DNA of 64,000 bases from NCBI GenBank assembly GCA_964433345.1, contig CAYSQJ010000011.1, positions 1 to 64,000 on the forward strand. The letters run 5' to 3'. Origin of the DNA: Ga0077527 sp964433345. GTDB taxonomy: Bacteria > Pseudomonadota > Gammaproteobacteria > Burkholderiales > SG8-41. Position numbers and translations under genes: made by a program. Below, piece after piece: positions 51,097 through 59,225 of the stretch; the stretch's first letter is position 1; every line of letters starts with the position of its first letter. The notes under the pieces are model-generated. The model searched no databases and was not told the DNA's origin. It saw nothing but the letters and a program-made list of their open reading frames with translations.

Positions 51097-51375
51097 TTGA
51101 AATACCTCGCCTGCTTGGGCATCCCGCTGCTGCTGCAGGCCCTGCTGACATTGATTTTCAGCCAGGCCGCATCCGGAGGCTCCTTTGCCGGCCTTGGCGC
51201 AATGCTGTTCGCAGTGATCGGCCTACCGCTGACCCTGATCGTCAATTTTGCGCTGATCCGCTCCTATCCGGCTCTGGGCGTCGTCGCGCATTTCAACCGT
51301 TCCCTGCTGCTTGGTCTGATCCTGCCCGGACTGCAACTCGGGCTGCTGATCGTCGCTTCGGTCGGACGCTGGTGA
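51097..51375 (+). CDS. Small integral membrane protein
   Basis: A 92-residue hydrophobic protein with about three membrane helices (LACLGIPLLLQALLTLIF; FAGLGAMLFAVIGLPLTLIVNFALI; LLLGLILPGLQLGLLIVASVG). The likely start is TTG at 51097, since no ATG is available in this frame. It lies directly upstream of the patatin-like lipoprotein with a GTGA overlap, so the two are probably translated together. The family is not recognised. Confidence 0.6.
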   Translation: MKYLACLGIPLLLQALLTLIFSQAASGGSFAGLGAMLFAVIGLPLTLIVNFALIRSYPALGVVAHFNRSLLLGLILPGLQLGLLIVASVGRW

Positions 51376-52736
51376 TCCGGATGCTGGCCTGCGGTTTTTT
51401 CCGCATCTGTGCACTGGTGCTGCTGCTGTCGCTGGGCGGCTGCGGGACCTGGCACTACTCCGTCAACGAACCGCTTGCCGCTTACTCGGAAGCCCATGGT
51501 TATCGCCTCGCCAACCTCAAGGACGATGACAACAGCGACAGCCTGCTGATCCTGGCCGCATTTTCCGGAGGCGGCATGCGCGCGGCGGCCCTGTCCTACG
51601 GCGTGCTGGAGCGGCTTGCCGCCGAGCGCATCAGCTGGCAGGGCCGGTCGAAGCGCTTGCTCGACGAGGTCGACATCATCAACGCGGTTTCCGGCGGCAG
51701 CATCACCGCCGCCTACTACGCGCTGCACCGCGACCGCATTTTCGAGGACTTCGAGCGCAGGATAGTGACGCCGAACCTGCAGGACCAGCTCGCTTCGCGC
51801 ATCATTTCCCTGTCCGCGATCCCCCGCCTGCTGTCACCGCGTTACGGCCGGGCCGACATGATGCAGGAGTTCCTCGACGACTCGCTGTTCGAAGGACGCA
51901 CCTTTGCCGAATTGTCGGCAAGCCGCCGCAGGCCCTTCGTGGTGATCAGCGCCACCGACATGGCGCTGGGTGCCCGCCTCGAGTTCACCCAGGATTATTT
52001 CAACCTGATCTGTTCCGATCTCGACCGTTTTCCCGTCGCGCGGGCGGTGGCGGCCTCCGCAGCCGTGCCCCTGGTGCTGTCGCCGGTGACGCTGTGGAAC
52101 TATGCCGGCAGCTGCAATGCGCCGAGCGCTTTTCTGGATACGCCGGCCGCCGAAGGGGAGATTGCGCCGCGCCAGCAGCAACGCCGCCGCGAACTCGCGT
52201 CCTATCTGGATGTGCAGCAGCGACCTTTCCTGCATCTGCTTGATGGCGGGCTTTCCGACAACATCGGACTTGGCGCATTCATGGAAGCGGCTGAAATCCA
52301 CGGCAGCGTGGATGCAGCAATCGATGCGCTCGGTTTCCGCGGCGTGCGCAAGCTGGTGTTCATCATCGTCAATGCCGAAACGGAAGCCGACCGCGGCTCG
52401 GACCTCAGTGCCGATGTGCCGGGAATCCTGCAGGTCGGACGCGCGCTGGGGGACATTCCGATCAACCGATACTCCTACGAAACGCAGCTGCGCCTGAGCC
52501 AGTCGCTGCAACGCTGGTACCGCAGCCAGCAGGGTCCGCCGGAATCTCGGATCGAGCTCTATATCGTCAACGTCGGGCTTAACGCAGTGGAAGACCCGGA
52601 GGAGCGCCGCACGCTGATGTCATTGCCCACGTCACTGCAGCTTCCGGCCGAGTCGGTCGCGCGCATCCGCGCGGCCGCGGCGCGGCTGATGGAAAGTTCG
52701 CCTGACTTTCGCCGCCTGCTGTCGGACCTGCGCTGA
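51372..52736 (+). CDS. Patatin-like phospholipase, predicted lipoprotein
   Basis: A ~454-residue protein. The N-terminus has a lipoprotein signal with lipobox LGGC (Cys24 from a GTG start at 51372; ATG at 51381 is the alternative). The patatin fold is shown by the oxyanion motif FSGGGMRAAALSYGVLERL, the nucleophile motif NAVSGGSITAAYYAL (Ser in SGGS), and the catalytic Asp in LLDGGLSDNIGLGAF. It probably hydrolyses lipids at the cell envelope. GTG at 51372 overlaps the TGA of the small membrane gene. It is not obviously linked to the carboxylase cluster. Confidence 0.88.
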   Translation: MIRMLACGFFRICALVLLLSLGGCGTWHYSVNEPLAAYSEAHGYRLANLKDDDNSDSLLILAAFSGGGMRAAALSYGVLERLAAERISWQGRSKRLLDEVDIINAVSGGSITAAYYALHRDRIFEDFERRIVTPNLQDQLASRIISLSAIPRLLSPRYGRADMMQEFLDDSLFEGRTFAELSASRRRPFVVISATDMALGARLEFTQDYFNLICSDLDRFPVARAVAASAAVPLVLSPVTLWNYAGSCNAPSAFLDTPAAEGEIAPRQQQRRRELASYLDVQQRPFLHLLDGGLSDNIGLGAFMEAAEIHGSVDAAIDALGFRGVRKLVFIIVNAETEADRGSDLSADVPGILQVGRALGDIPINRYSYETQLRLSQSLQRWYRSQQGPPESRIELYIVNVGLNAVEDPEERRTLMSLPTSLQLPAESVARIRAAAARLMESSPDFRRLLSDLR

Positions 52737-52810
52737 CCCTTCCGTCCGCGCTGGCCGTCCGCAAGCTCGGCTACAATGCCGGCGACTCAAACAGAGGGGG
52801 ACAGCAATAA

Positions 52811-53197
52811 ATGGATACGCTGCGGACCGGCATGACACTCACCGTCGAGCGCGAGGTTACGGAGGCGATGACCACGCCGCGCGGTGATTACCGCGTGTTC
52901 TCGACACCGTCGATGGTGCAGTTCTGCGAAAGTTCGGCGGGACAACTCGTGGCCCCGCATCTCAAGCCCGGGCAGGGTCAGGTCGGCACGGTGGTGACCA
53001 TCCGCCACATGGGGCCGACGCCGATGGGCAAACGCGTGCGCGCGGAAGTCGAGCTCACCGGCATCGATCGTCGCCGCCTCAGTTTCAGGATCAAGGTCTA
53101 TGACGACATCGAACAGGTCGGCGAGTGCGAGCATGACCGTTTTGTCATCGACCTCGACAAGTATCAGGCAAAGTTGAAGCAGAAGATCGAGGGGTGA
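52811..53197 (+). CDS. FlK-like hotdog-fold acyl-CoA thioesterase
   Basis: A 128-residue hotdog protein similar to fluoroacetyl-CoA thioesterase FlK. The FlK catalytic triad Thr42-Glu50-His76 corresponds to Thr32, Glu40 and His66 (STPSMVQFCE; TIRHMGPTPMG), with identical spacing of 8 and 26 residues. The C-terminal half has RVRAEVELTGIDRRRLSFRIKVYDD. It would hydrolyse a small acyl-CoA; specificity for fluoroacetyl-CoA cannot be claimed. A TACAAT box lies 34 bases upstream. It is convergent with the DMT exporter. Confidence 0.88.
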   Translation: MDTLRTGMTLTVEREVTEAMTTPRGDYRVFSTPSMVQFCESSAGQLVAPHLKPGQGQVGTVVTIRHMGPTPMGKRVRAEVELTGIDRRRLSFRIKVYDDIEQVGECEHDRFVIDLDKYQAKLKQKIEG

Positions 53198-53214
53198 TAT
53201 CCGGGGTTTGGATA

Positions 53215-53239
53215 TAACCTATTGATTTTATTGATTATT
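53215..53239 (-). repeat. AT-rich IHF-like element between convergent genes
   Basis: On the minus strand AATAATCAATAAAATCAAT is followed by AGGTTA. The 14-mer TCAATAAAATCAAT (53221-53234) is identical to those in glmS and engB, and AATCAATAGGTTA (53215-53227) fits WATCAANNNNTTR perfectly. It begins at the stop codon of the DMT gene and fills the gap to the FlK-like gene. Confidence 0.7.
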
Positions 53240-54119
53240 TTTGAGTGCTCCGGCGCGCCAGGGCAATCCCGGTCAGCACCAGCGCGGCACCGGCGAACTG
53301 CAGCGCACCCAGGGTTTCGCCGAGCAGAAGCCATGCGAAAAGCGTTGCCATCACCGGTTGCAGCAGCAGGCCCACCGAGGAAAACACTGCAGGCAGATGG
53401 GCCATTGCCCATGCGATCAGGCTCTGCCCGATGACCTGCGCGCACAGCGCGATGCCGATCAATGTCATCCAGCCCGCGCCGCTGTCCGGCAGCAGCTGTT
53501 CGCCTGTAAGCCAGGCAATCGGCAGCAGCAGCAATGCCATGATCGATGTGCTCCAGGCCATCAGGCTCGCCGTCGGCATGTATGCGCGCATCCGGGTCAC
53601 CGCAATCTGGTAGGCGGCGTAGAACATCGCAGTGATGACACCGAGGCCGTCGCCGAGCAGCGCGCTGCCGCCCTGGCCGAAACTGGCGCCGATCAACAGC
53701 AGGGTGCCTGCCATCGCGGCAGCAAGTCCGGCGACAAAGAGTTTCCGCGGCAGCTGCCCGTAGAGCAGCCATGCCGCCGCGGTGACAAAAATCGGCGCGA
53801 GGTTGGCGAGCAGCGTGGTGTTGGCGATCGACGTCAGCAGGATCGACCAGTGCCACACCGCGAGGTCGCCTGCAAAAAAGGCGCCCACGGCCAGAAGTCC
53901 GCCGCGATGCTCGCGGAAATGGCTTGCCTGACGCGCCACGCCCTCGCTGGCCAGTGTCCACCACCACAGCAGCGGCAGCGCCAGGAAAACGCGCCAGAAA
54001 GCCGTCGCCACCGGCCCGGTTTCGCTGACCTTGACGAACAGCGGGGCGGTGGCGATCGCGGTGGCGCCGGCAAACAGTGCAGCGAGCGCCAGCCACTCGC
54101 GCGGTGGTGAGGATGTCAT
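53235..54119 (-). CDS. EamA/DMT-superfamily transporter
   Basis: A 294-residue inner-membrane protein with ten predicted helices in two EamA halves (for example TAFWRVFLALPLLWWWTL, NTTLLANLAPIFVTAAAWLLYG, GVITAMFYAAYQIAVTRM and VFSSVGLLLQPVMATLFAWLLLGETLGALQFAGAALVLTGIALA). Members export amino acids or metabolites, and the substrate is unknown. It lies 26 bases downstream of the enoyl-CoA hydratase start side on the opposite order, sharing its strand. The stop codon adjoins the AT-rich IHF-like element. Confidence 0.92.
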   Translation of the reverse strand: MTSSPPREWLALAALFAGATAIATAPLFVKVSETGPVATAFWRVFLALPLLWWWTLASEGVARQASHFREHRGGLLAVGAFFAGDLAVWHWSILLTSIANTTLLANLAPIFVTAAAWLLYGQLPRKLFVAGLAAAMAGTLLLIGASFGQGGSALLGDGLGVITAMFYAAYQIAVTRMRAYMPTASLMAWSTSIMALLLLPIAWLTGEQLLPDSGAGWMTLIGIALCAQVIGQSLIAWAMAHLPAVFSSVGLLLQPVMATLFAWLLLGETLGALQFAGAALVLTGIALARRSTQK

Positions 54120-54145
54120 GCGCGGGGCGGGTGCTCCGCCCTGAA

Positions 54146-54922
54146 TCAGCGTCCGCTGAACTTCGGCTTGCGCTTCTCGATGAAGGCGGCCATGCCTTCC
54201 TTCTGATCCTGCGAGGCGAACAGCATCTGCAGCGTGCGCGTTTCCAGCGTCAGTCCCGTTTCCAGCGAAGCATCCATGCCGCGGATCACCGATTCCTTGG
54301 TCTGCTGGATGGCGAGCGGCGGCAGTTCGGCAATCTGGGCGGCCATCGCCACCGCGCGTTTCTCGACTTCGGCATCCGGCACGATTTCACTGACCAGTCC
54401 CATTTCGCTGGCCTCGCGGGCACCGAACAGGTCGCCGGTAAGCACATAGCGCATGGCCTTGTACTTGCCGACGGTGCGCGGGAAGCGCTGGGTGCCGCCG
54501 CCACCGGGGATGATGCCGATCTTCACCTCGGGCTGGCCGAACCTGGCCGATTCCCCGGCGATGATGATGTCGCAGGTCATCGCCAGTTCGCAGCCGCCGC
54601 CCAGGGCGAAGCCGTTGACCGCAGCGATCACCGGTTTCGGGCAGGCATAGATGGTGCGCCACATTTTCTGGGTGCCGCGCAGCAGCATCTCGATCGCCGA
54701 TGCGTTCGCCATCTCCTTGATGTCGGCGCCTGCGGCGAAGGCTTTGTCGTTGCCGGTGAGCACGATGCAGCGCACCGAATCGTCATCCGCCATTTCGGTC
54801 AGGTACTGGCCTATCAGCCGCCGCACTTCCAGATTCAGCGCGTTGCGCGCTTCCGGACGGTTGATGCGGATCAGGCCGACGCCCTCGGCGGGGCGCTCGG
54901 TGATGACGGCGGGTGCATTCAT
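54146..54922 (-). CDS. Enoyl-CoA hydratase/isomerase family protein
   Basis: A 258-residue crotonase of standard length. Oxyanion-hole motifs are AFAAGADIKEMAN and NGFALGGGCELAMTCDIIIAGESARFGQPEVKIGIIPGGGGTQRFPR. Both catalytic glutamates of true hydratases are present (GGGCELAM and GQPEVKIG), so hydration of a trans-2-enoyl-CoA is likely. The C-terminal helix ends EKRKPKFSGR. It is on the minus strand 25 bases downstream of the Bug gene at 54948 and probably co-transcribed with it. Confidence 0.94.
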   Translation of the reverse strand: MNAPAVITERPAEGVGLIRINRPEARNALNLEVRRLIGQYLTEMADDDSVRCIVLTGNDKAFAAGADIKEMANASAIEMLLRGTQKMWRTIYACPKPVIAAVNGFALGGGCELAMTCDIIIAGESARFGQPEVKIGIIPGGGGTQRFPRTVGKYKAMRYVLTGDLFGAREASEMGLVSEIVPDAEVEKRAVAMAAQIAELPPLAIQQTKESVIRGMDASLETGLTLETRTLQMLFASQDQKEGMAAFIEKRKPKFSGR

Positions 54923-54947
54923 GAAAAGCTCCTTGCAGTTGCTGCGG

Positions 54948-55928
54948 TTATTGCTTGGCGAGTCCGAGGTCGACCAGAACCGCCTTCATGTCGTTGTAGT
55001 CCTTGTCGATGTCCTTGCTGAACTGTGCGCTGGTGACAAAGTCGTTCGACCAGAAGTTCTTCTCGATATTGGCCTTCCAATCCGGCGCCTCGGTGGCCTT
55101 GCGCAGCACGTTCTCCCAGTACGTCACCTGCTCCGCACTGATGCCCTTGGGTGCTACGATCGCGCGCCAGCCGCCGTAGACCAGATTGACTCCCTGTTCC
55201 TTCCAGGTCGGGATGCTCGCGAGCGAGCCTCCGAAGCGTTGATTGGCCGATACGCCGACCACGCGCAGCCGTCCTTCGGCAACGTGGGCCGATACATTGC
55301 CGGCCGCAGTGGTCACCATGTCGATGTGGCCGCCGAGCAGCTGGGTGATGGCTTCGGCGGAACCCTTGAAGGCGACCACCTTGAGGTCACGCGGATTGAT
55401 GCCAATGCTCTTGGCAAGCATTCCGGCCGCGATGTGGTTATGGCTGCCCAGCGTGGTCGCAAAGCCGATGGTCAGCGACTGCGGGTTCTCCTTCAGCTTG
55501 GCCGCCAGTTCCTTGCCGGTCTTGAGCGGCGAGTTGGCGTTCACTGCGAACACCACATAGTCATTGAACAGGGAGGCTATCGGTGTGAAATCCTTGTGGC
55601 TCAGCTTGCTGCGACCGACGATGTGGTTGGCCAGCAATGCCGTCGTACCCACCATCAGCGTATGCGGATCGCCCGCCTTCTGGCTGACGTAGGTGAAGGC
55701 GATCGAGCTGCCACCACCCGGCTTGTTGACCACGGTCAGCGAGGTCGGGATCAGTTTTGCCTCGACGATGGCCCTTTCAACCGCGCGCGCGGTCTTGTCA
55801 TTGCTGCCGCCCGGGGCGGAACCGACGACGATCTCGACATTGCGCGACGGGGACCAGCCCTGGGCGCCGGCAATTCCGGCGATTGATGCGGCGACTACGG
55901 CTGCAAGCAAGCGTGACAAGCTGTTCAT
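54948..55928 (-). CDS. Tripartite tricarboxylate transporter substrate-binding protein (second Bug)
   Basis: A 326-residue periplasmic receptor with a signal peptide (ending AGIAGAQG). It keeps the Bug pattern but in diverged form: VEIVVGSAPGGSNDKTARAVE, TVVNKPGGGSSIAFTYVSQKAGDPHTLMVG and AFKGSAEAITQLLGGHIDMV. The ligand is unknown. It is followed by the enoyl-CoA hydratase and preceded after 61 bases by a third Bug gene, which suggests uptake of one or more acids for CoA-dependent breakdown. Confidence 0.92.
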   Translation of the reverse strand: MNSLSRLLAAVVAASIAGIAGAQGWSPSRNVEIVVGSAPGGSNDKTARAVERAIVEAKLIPTSLTVVNKPGGGSSIAFTYVSQKAGDPHTLMVGTTALLANHIVGRSKLSHKDFTPIASLFNDYVVFAVNANSPLKTGKELAAKLKENPQSLTIGFATTLGSHNHIAAGMLAKSIGINPRDLKVVAFKGSAEAITQLLGGHIDMVTTAAGNVSAHVAEGRLRVVGVSANQRFGGSLASIPTWKEQGVNLVYGGWRAIVAPKGISAEQVTYWENVLRKATEAPDWKANIEKNFWSNDFVTSAQFSKDIDKDYNDMKAVLVDLGLAKQ

Positions 55929-55989
55929 GACACTCCTCCCTGGTTAAATGCCGCACGCCGGGCCGCCGGCGGCGGCCCGTACGTGCAGA

Positions 55990-56955
55990 TCAAAGCTGCT
56001 TGATGCCGGCCTTCTTGATGACGTTGGCGTATTTCTCGGTTTCGGCGCGGATGAACCTGCCGAAATCCTCGGTAGTGCCACCCTTGGTGATCAGGCCGTC
56101 ACGGTCGAAGCGTTCGCGGACATCCTTCATCGCCAGCGCCTTGTTCACGTCGGCGTTGACCTTGTTGACGATGTCCTTCGACACCTTGCTCGGGGCCATC
56201 AGGCCGAACCAGTTGCTGGCTTCATAGCCCTTGACGCCGGACTCGTTGAAGGTCGGGATGTCGGGTACCGCCGGAAAACGCTCCAGGCTGCTGATGGCAA
56301 TCGGGCGCAGGCGGCCGGACTTGATGTGGGGCACCAGCGCCGGCACGCCGCTGAACACCATTTCGACGTTGCCCGCGATGGCATCCGTGATGGAGGGCGT
56401 GTTGCCCTTGTACGGCACGTGGACGATGTTGATGCCGGTCATGTATTTCAGCAATTCGCCTGCCATGTGGTTGGAGCTGCCCAGTCCGGCATGGCCGTAG
56501 TTGAGCTGGCCGGGACGTGACTTGGCCAGCGCGATCAGTTCCTTTACGGTCTTGGCGGGAAACGAGGGGTGCGCGGCGAGCAGCGCGGCGCCCTGCACGC
56601 ACCAGACCACCGGCTGGAAATCGCGGGCGGTGTTGTACGGGGGCTTGGCGTACAGCGTCATGTTGATTGCATTGGAGGCGCCGCCCATGAACAGCGTGTA
56701 GCCGTCCGGTGGGGCGGTGGCCGCGAGCTCCGAGCCGATATTGGTTGCGCCGCCGGGCCGGTTGTCGACGACCACCTGCTGGCCCCACATCTCGGCGACC
56801 TTGGCGGCCACCGTGCGCGCCGTGTAATCGGTATTGCCGCCGGCGGCATAGGGCACGATGATGCGCACCGTGCGTGCGGGCCAGTTCTGGGCCAGTACCG
56901 GTGCTGCTGCCACCAGCAGCCCGAGTCCCGCGATCAAACCATTGATTTTTTTCAT
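55990..56955 (-). CDS. Tripartite tricarboxylate transporter substrate-binding protein (third Bug)
   Basis: A 321-residue receptor with a signal peptide (MKKINGLIAGLGLLVAAAPVLAQ). Bug motifs are WPARTVRIIVPYAAGGNTDYTARTVAAKV, VVVDNRPGGATNIGSELAATAPPDGYT and YKGNTPSITDAIAGNVEMVFSG. ATG at 56955 follows AAGGAGG and overlaps the TGA of the dehydrogenase gene (ATGA). A long upstream frame is only antisense or overlap and is rejected. The start codon region (KKINGL) contains a perfect IHF consensus. Confidence 0.93.
   Translation of the reverse strand: MKKINGLIAGLGLLVAAAPVLAQNWPARTVRIIVPYAAGGNTDYTARTVAAKVAEMWGQQVVVDNRPGGATNIGSELAATAPPDGYTLFMGGASNAINMTLYAKPPYNTARDFQPVVWCVQGAALLAAHPSFPAKTVKELIALAKSRPGQLNYGHAGLGSSNHMAGELLKYMTGINIVHVPYKGNTPSITDAIAGNVEMVFSGVPALVPHIKSGRLRPIAISSLERFPAVPDIPTFNESGVKGYEASNWFGLMAPSKVSKDIVNKVNADVNKALAMKDVRERFDRDGLITKGGTTEDFGRFIRAETEKYANVIKKAGIKQL
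56935..56947 (-). repeat. IHF-consensus match at the start of the third Bug gene
   Basis: AATCAATGGTTTG on the minus strand fits WATCAANNNNTTR and is preceded by an A-run. It codes for INGL of the signal peptide, close to the NKINGL coded by the glmS element. Lys- and Asn-rich signal peptide starts are often AT-rich, so this match may be incidental. Confidence 0.35.
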
Positions 56956-57965
56956 CTTTCCTCCTTTGTTGAGGCGATTTCTCGCACTTCGTTGATGAGG
57001 GGCTTGCCCTGGTGCCAGCGTTCGAGGTTGTCCAGGAACAGCTCGTACACCCGGTCTTCGTTGCCCAGCGCCGCCGCCGAATTGTGCGGCGATACCAGCG
57101 TGTTGGGCAGACCCCACAGCGGTGAATCCGCCGGCAAGGGTTCCTTCTCGAACACGTCGAGATAGGCGCCGCCGAGCCGGCCGTCGCGCAATGCGGCGAC
57201 CAGTGCAGTTTCGTCGATGATCTCTCCGCGCGCAACATTGATGACGTGAGCCCCTGCGGGCAGGCGGGCCAGCATGCCGGCGTCAATCAGGCCGCGGGTT
57301 TCCGCGGTCAGCGGTGCTGCGAGAACCAGCCAGTCGGTACGCGGCAGCAGGTTTGCCAGTTGCTCCGGTGGATGCAGTTCGTCGACCGGATCGCCGGGTC
57401 GCGGTGGACTGCGGCGGATGCCGATCACCCTGAGCCCCAGCACCCGGGCAAGGCGCGCGATCTCGCGGCCGATGCTGCCCAGGCCGTAGATCAGCACGGT
57501 TTGCCCGGCGAGATCGCGCGGAACATCAGGCACCCGCATCGGATCCCAGCGATGCGCCTGCTGGGCGCGGATCCAGCGCGGGACATTGCGTGCCAGCATC
57601 AGCAGCCCGGCGATCGCTGTCTGCGCAATCGGCACTGCCGTGGTACCCGCCGAGGTGCTCAGTCGCGCGCCGCGCTCAAGCATTTCGCTGAAAATCGGAT
57701 GGTCGACACCGGCGTTGAACACATGCAGCCATTTCAGCGCGGGCGCCTTGCGCACGGTCGAAAAGAATTGCCGCCCGTGCAGCGGAATCACGTCGGACGA
57801 GAAAAATGCGAGATCGATCCGCGCGCATTCGGTCGTTTCGAGCCGGCCCTCGGGGTCGGCGGGCAGCACCACCAGCTCCAGCCCGATGCCCAGCCGCTGC
57901 GCCCGCGCGGCGAGATCCGCGCCGCGTTCGGCATGCAATCGGTGGGAAACGAGCAGGGTGGTCAT
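56952..57965 (-). CDS. D-isomer-specific 2-hydroxyacid dehydrogenase
   Basis: A 337-residue NAD(P)-dependent enzyme. The nucleotide-binding motif is LAGQTVLIYGLGSIGREIARLARVLGLRVIGI. The catalytic Arg lies in INVARGEIIDETALVAALRDGRLGGAYLDVFEKEPLP, which also holds the conserved Glu, and the catalytic His in TLVSPHNSAAAL, where Asn-Ser follows the His. It would reduce a 2-oxoacid or oxidise a D-2-hydroxyacid of unknown identity. Its TGA overlaps the Bug ATG, so dehydrogenase and receptor are translationally coupled. Confidence 0.92.
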   Translation of the reverse strand: MTTLLVSHRLHAERGADLAARAQRLGIGLELVVLPADPEGRLETTECARIDLAFFSSDVIPLHGRQFFSTVRKAPALKWLHVFNAGVDHPIFSEMLERGARLSTSAGTTAVPIAQTAIAGLLMLARNVPRWIRAQQAHRWDPMRVPDVPRDLAGQTVLIYGLGSIGREIARLARVLGLRVIGIRRSPPRPGDPVDELHPPEQLANLLPRTDWLVLAAPLTAETRGLIDAGMLARLPAGAHVINVARGEIIDETALVAALRDGRLGGAYLDVFEKEPLPADSPLWGLPNTLVSPHNSAAALGNEDRVYELFLDNLERWHQGKPLINEVREIASTKEER

Positions 57966-58073
57966 TGCGGAGGGAGCGCGGCAGGTAACGACAGGAGAGC
58001 GGTGATTTTAACCGCTCTTTGCTACCATGTACGACATCCACACACTGCGAAATTCACACGAAAAGTCCATTCG

Positions 58074-59207
58074 ATGGAAATCAATACCCTGGAACTCACG
58101 CAGCAGCTGATCGTGCGTCCTTCGGTCTCGCCCGATGACGCCGGCTGCCTCGATCTGGTCATTGCACAGCTGAAGCCGCTGGGCTTCTACTGCGAGATCA
58201 TCGCCAGCAACGGCACCACCAACCTGTGGGCGCGCCGCGGCCGCGCCGCGCCGCTGGTCTGCTTCGCGGGGCACACCGATGTCGTGCCCACCGGCCCGGT
58301 CGAGAACTGGGGTATTGATCCCTTCACGCCGACCATTCGCGATGGTGTGTTGTACGGCCGCGGCGCCTCCGACATGAAAACCTCGATCGCCGCCTTTGTT
58401 GTCGCGATCCGCGAATTCGTGCAGGCCAATCCCGACCATCCGGGTTCGATTGCGGTGATGTTCACTTCCGACGAGGAGGGTCCGGCCACCGACGGCACCG
58501 TGAAGGTGGTCGAGGCACTGGCAAGGCGCGGCGAAAAACTCGATTACTGCATCGTCGGTGAACCGACCTCGGTCAAGCAGCTCGGCGACATCATCAAGAA
58601 CGGCCGCCGCGGTTCGCTGACCGGCATACTCACTGTCGAGGGCGTGCAGGGCCATGTCGCCTATCCGCAGATGGCGCGCAACCCGATCCACGAGGTCGCG
58701 CCGGCGATCGCCGAGCTCGCCGCCGCCGAATGGGATCGCGGCAACGAGTATTTCCCGCCGACGACCTGGCAGATTTCCAATTTCAATGCCGGAACCGGCG
58801 CCAACAATGTCATTCCCGGCACCGCGCGCGTGCAGTTCAATTTCCGCTTTTCCACTGCCAGCACTGTCGAATCGCTGCAAACCCGGGTCCACGGCATCCT
58901 CGACAAGCACGACCTCCGCTACGACCTCGAGTGGCGCCTCGACGGCCGGCCGTTCCTGACGCCCAAGGGCGACCTGGTGGCGGCGGTGGCGCAGGCGATC
59001 AGGGAAGTCACCGGCGTCGACACCGAGCTGTCGACCACCGGCGGCACCTCCGACGGCCGTTTCATCGCCGACATCTGTTCGCAGGTGGTCGAGTTCGGAC
59101 CGACCAATGCCACCATCCACAAGGTCAACGAATGCCTGCCGGTGGCGGAAATCGAGCCGCTGGAAAAAATCTACCGGCGCATCCTCGAAATCCTGCTGCG
59201 GCGCTGA
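58074..59207 (+). CDS. dapE: Succinyl-diaminopimelate desuccinylase
   Basis: A 377-residue zinc metallopeptidase-fold enzyme (M20) in lysine and meso-diaminopimelate synthesis. Metal and catalytic residues are in CFAGHTDVVPTGP, GRGASDMKTSIAAFV and MFTSDEEGPATDGT, and the C-terminal His in GPTNATIHKVNECLP. The dimerisation domain is complete. The start MEINTLELTQQLIVRPSVSPDDAG is typical, and the longer upstream frame overlaps the divergent dehydrogenase and is rejected. It is divergent from the accessory block and marks the return to housekeeping genes. Confidence 0.97.
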   Translation: MEINTLELTQQLIVRPSVSPDDAGCLDLVIAQLKPLGFYCEIIASNGTTNLWARRGRAAPLVCFAGHTDVVPTGPVENWGIDPFTPTIRDGVLYGRGASDMKTSIAAFVVAIREFVQANPDHPGSIAVMFTSDEEGPATDGTVKVVEALARRGEKLDYCIVGEPTSVKQLGDIIKNGRRGSLTGILTVEGVQGHVAYPQMARNPIHEVAPAIAELAAAEWDRGNEYFPPTTWQISNFNAGTGANNVIPGTARVQFNFRFSTASTVESLQTRVHGILDKHDLRYDLEWRLDGRPFLTPKGDLVAAVAQAIREVTGVDTELSTTGGTSDGRFIADICSQVVEFGPTNATIHKVNECLPVAEIEPLEKIYRRILEILLRR

Positions 59208-59225
59208 GCGCTGCGGCTTGTTCTT

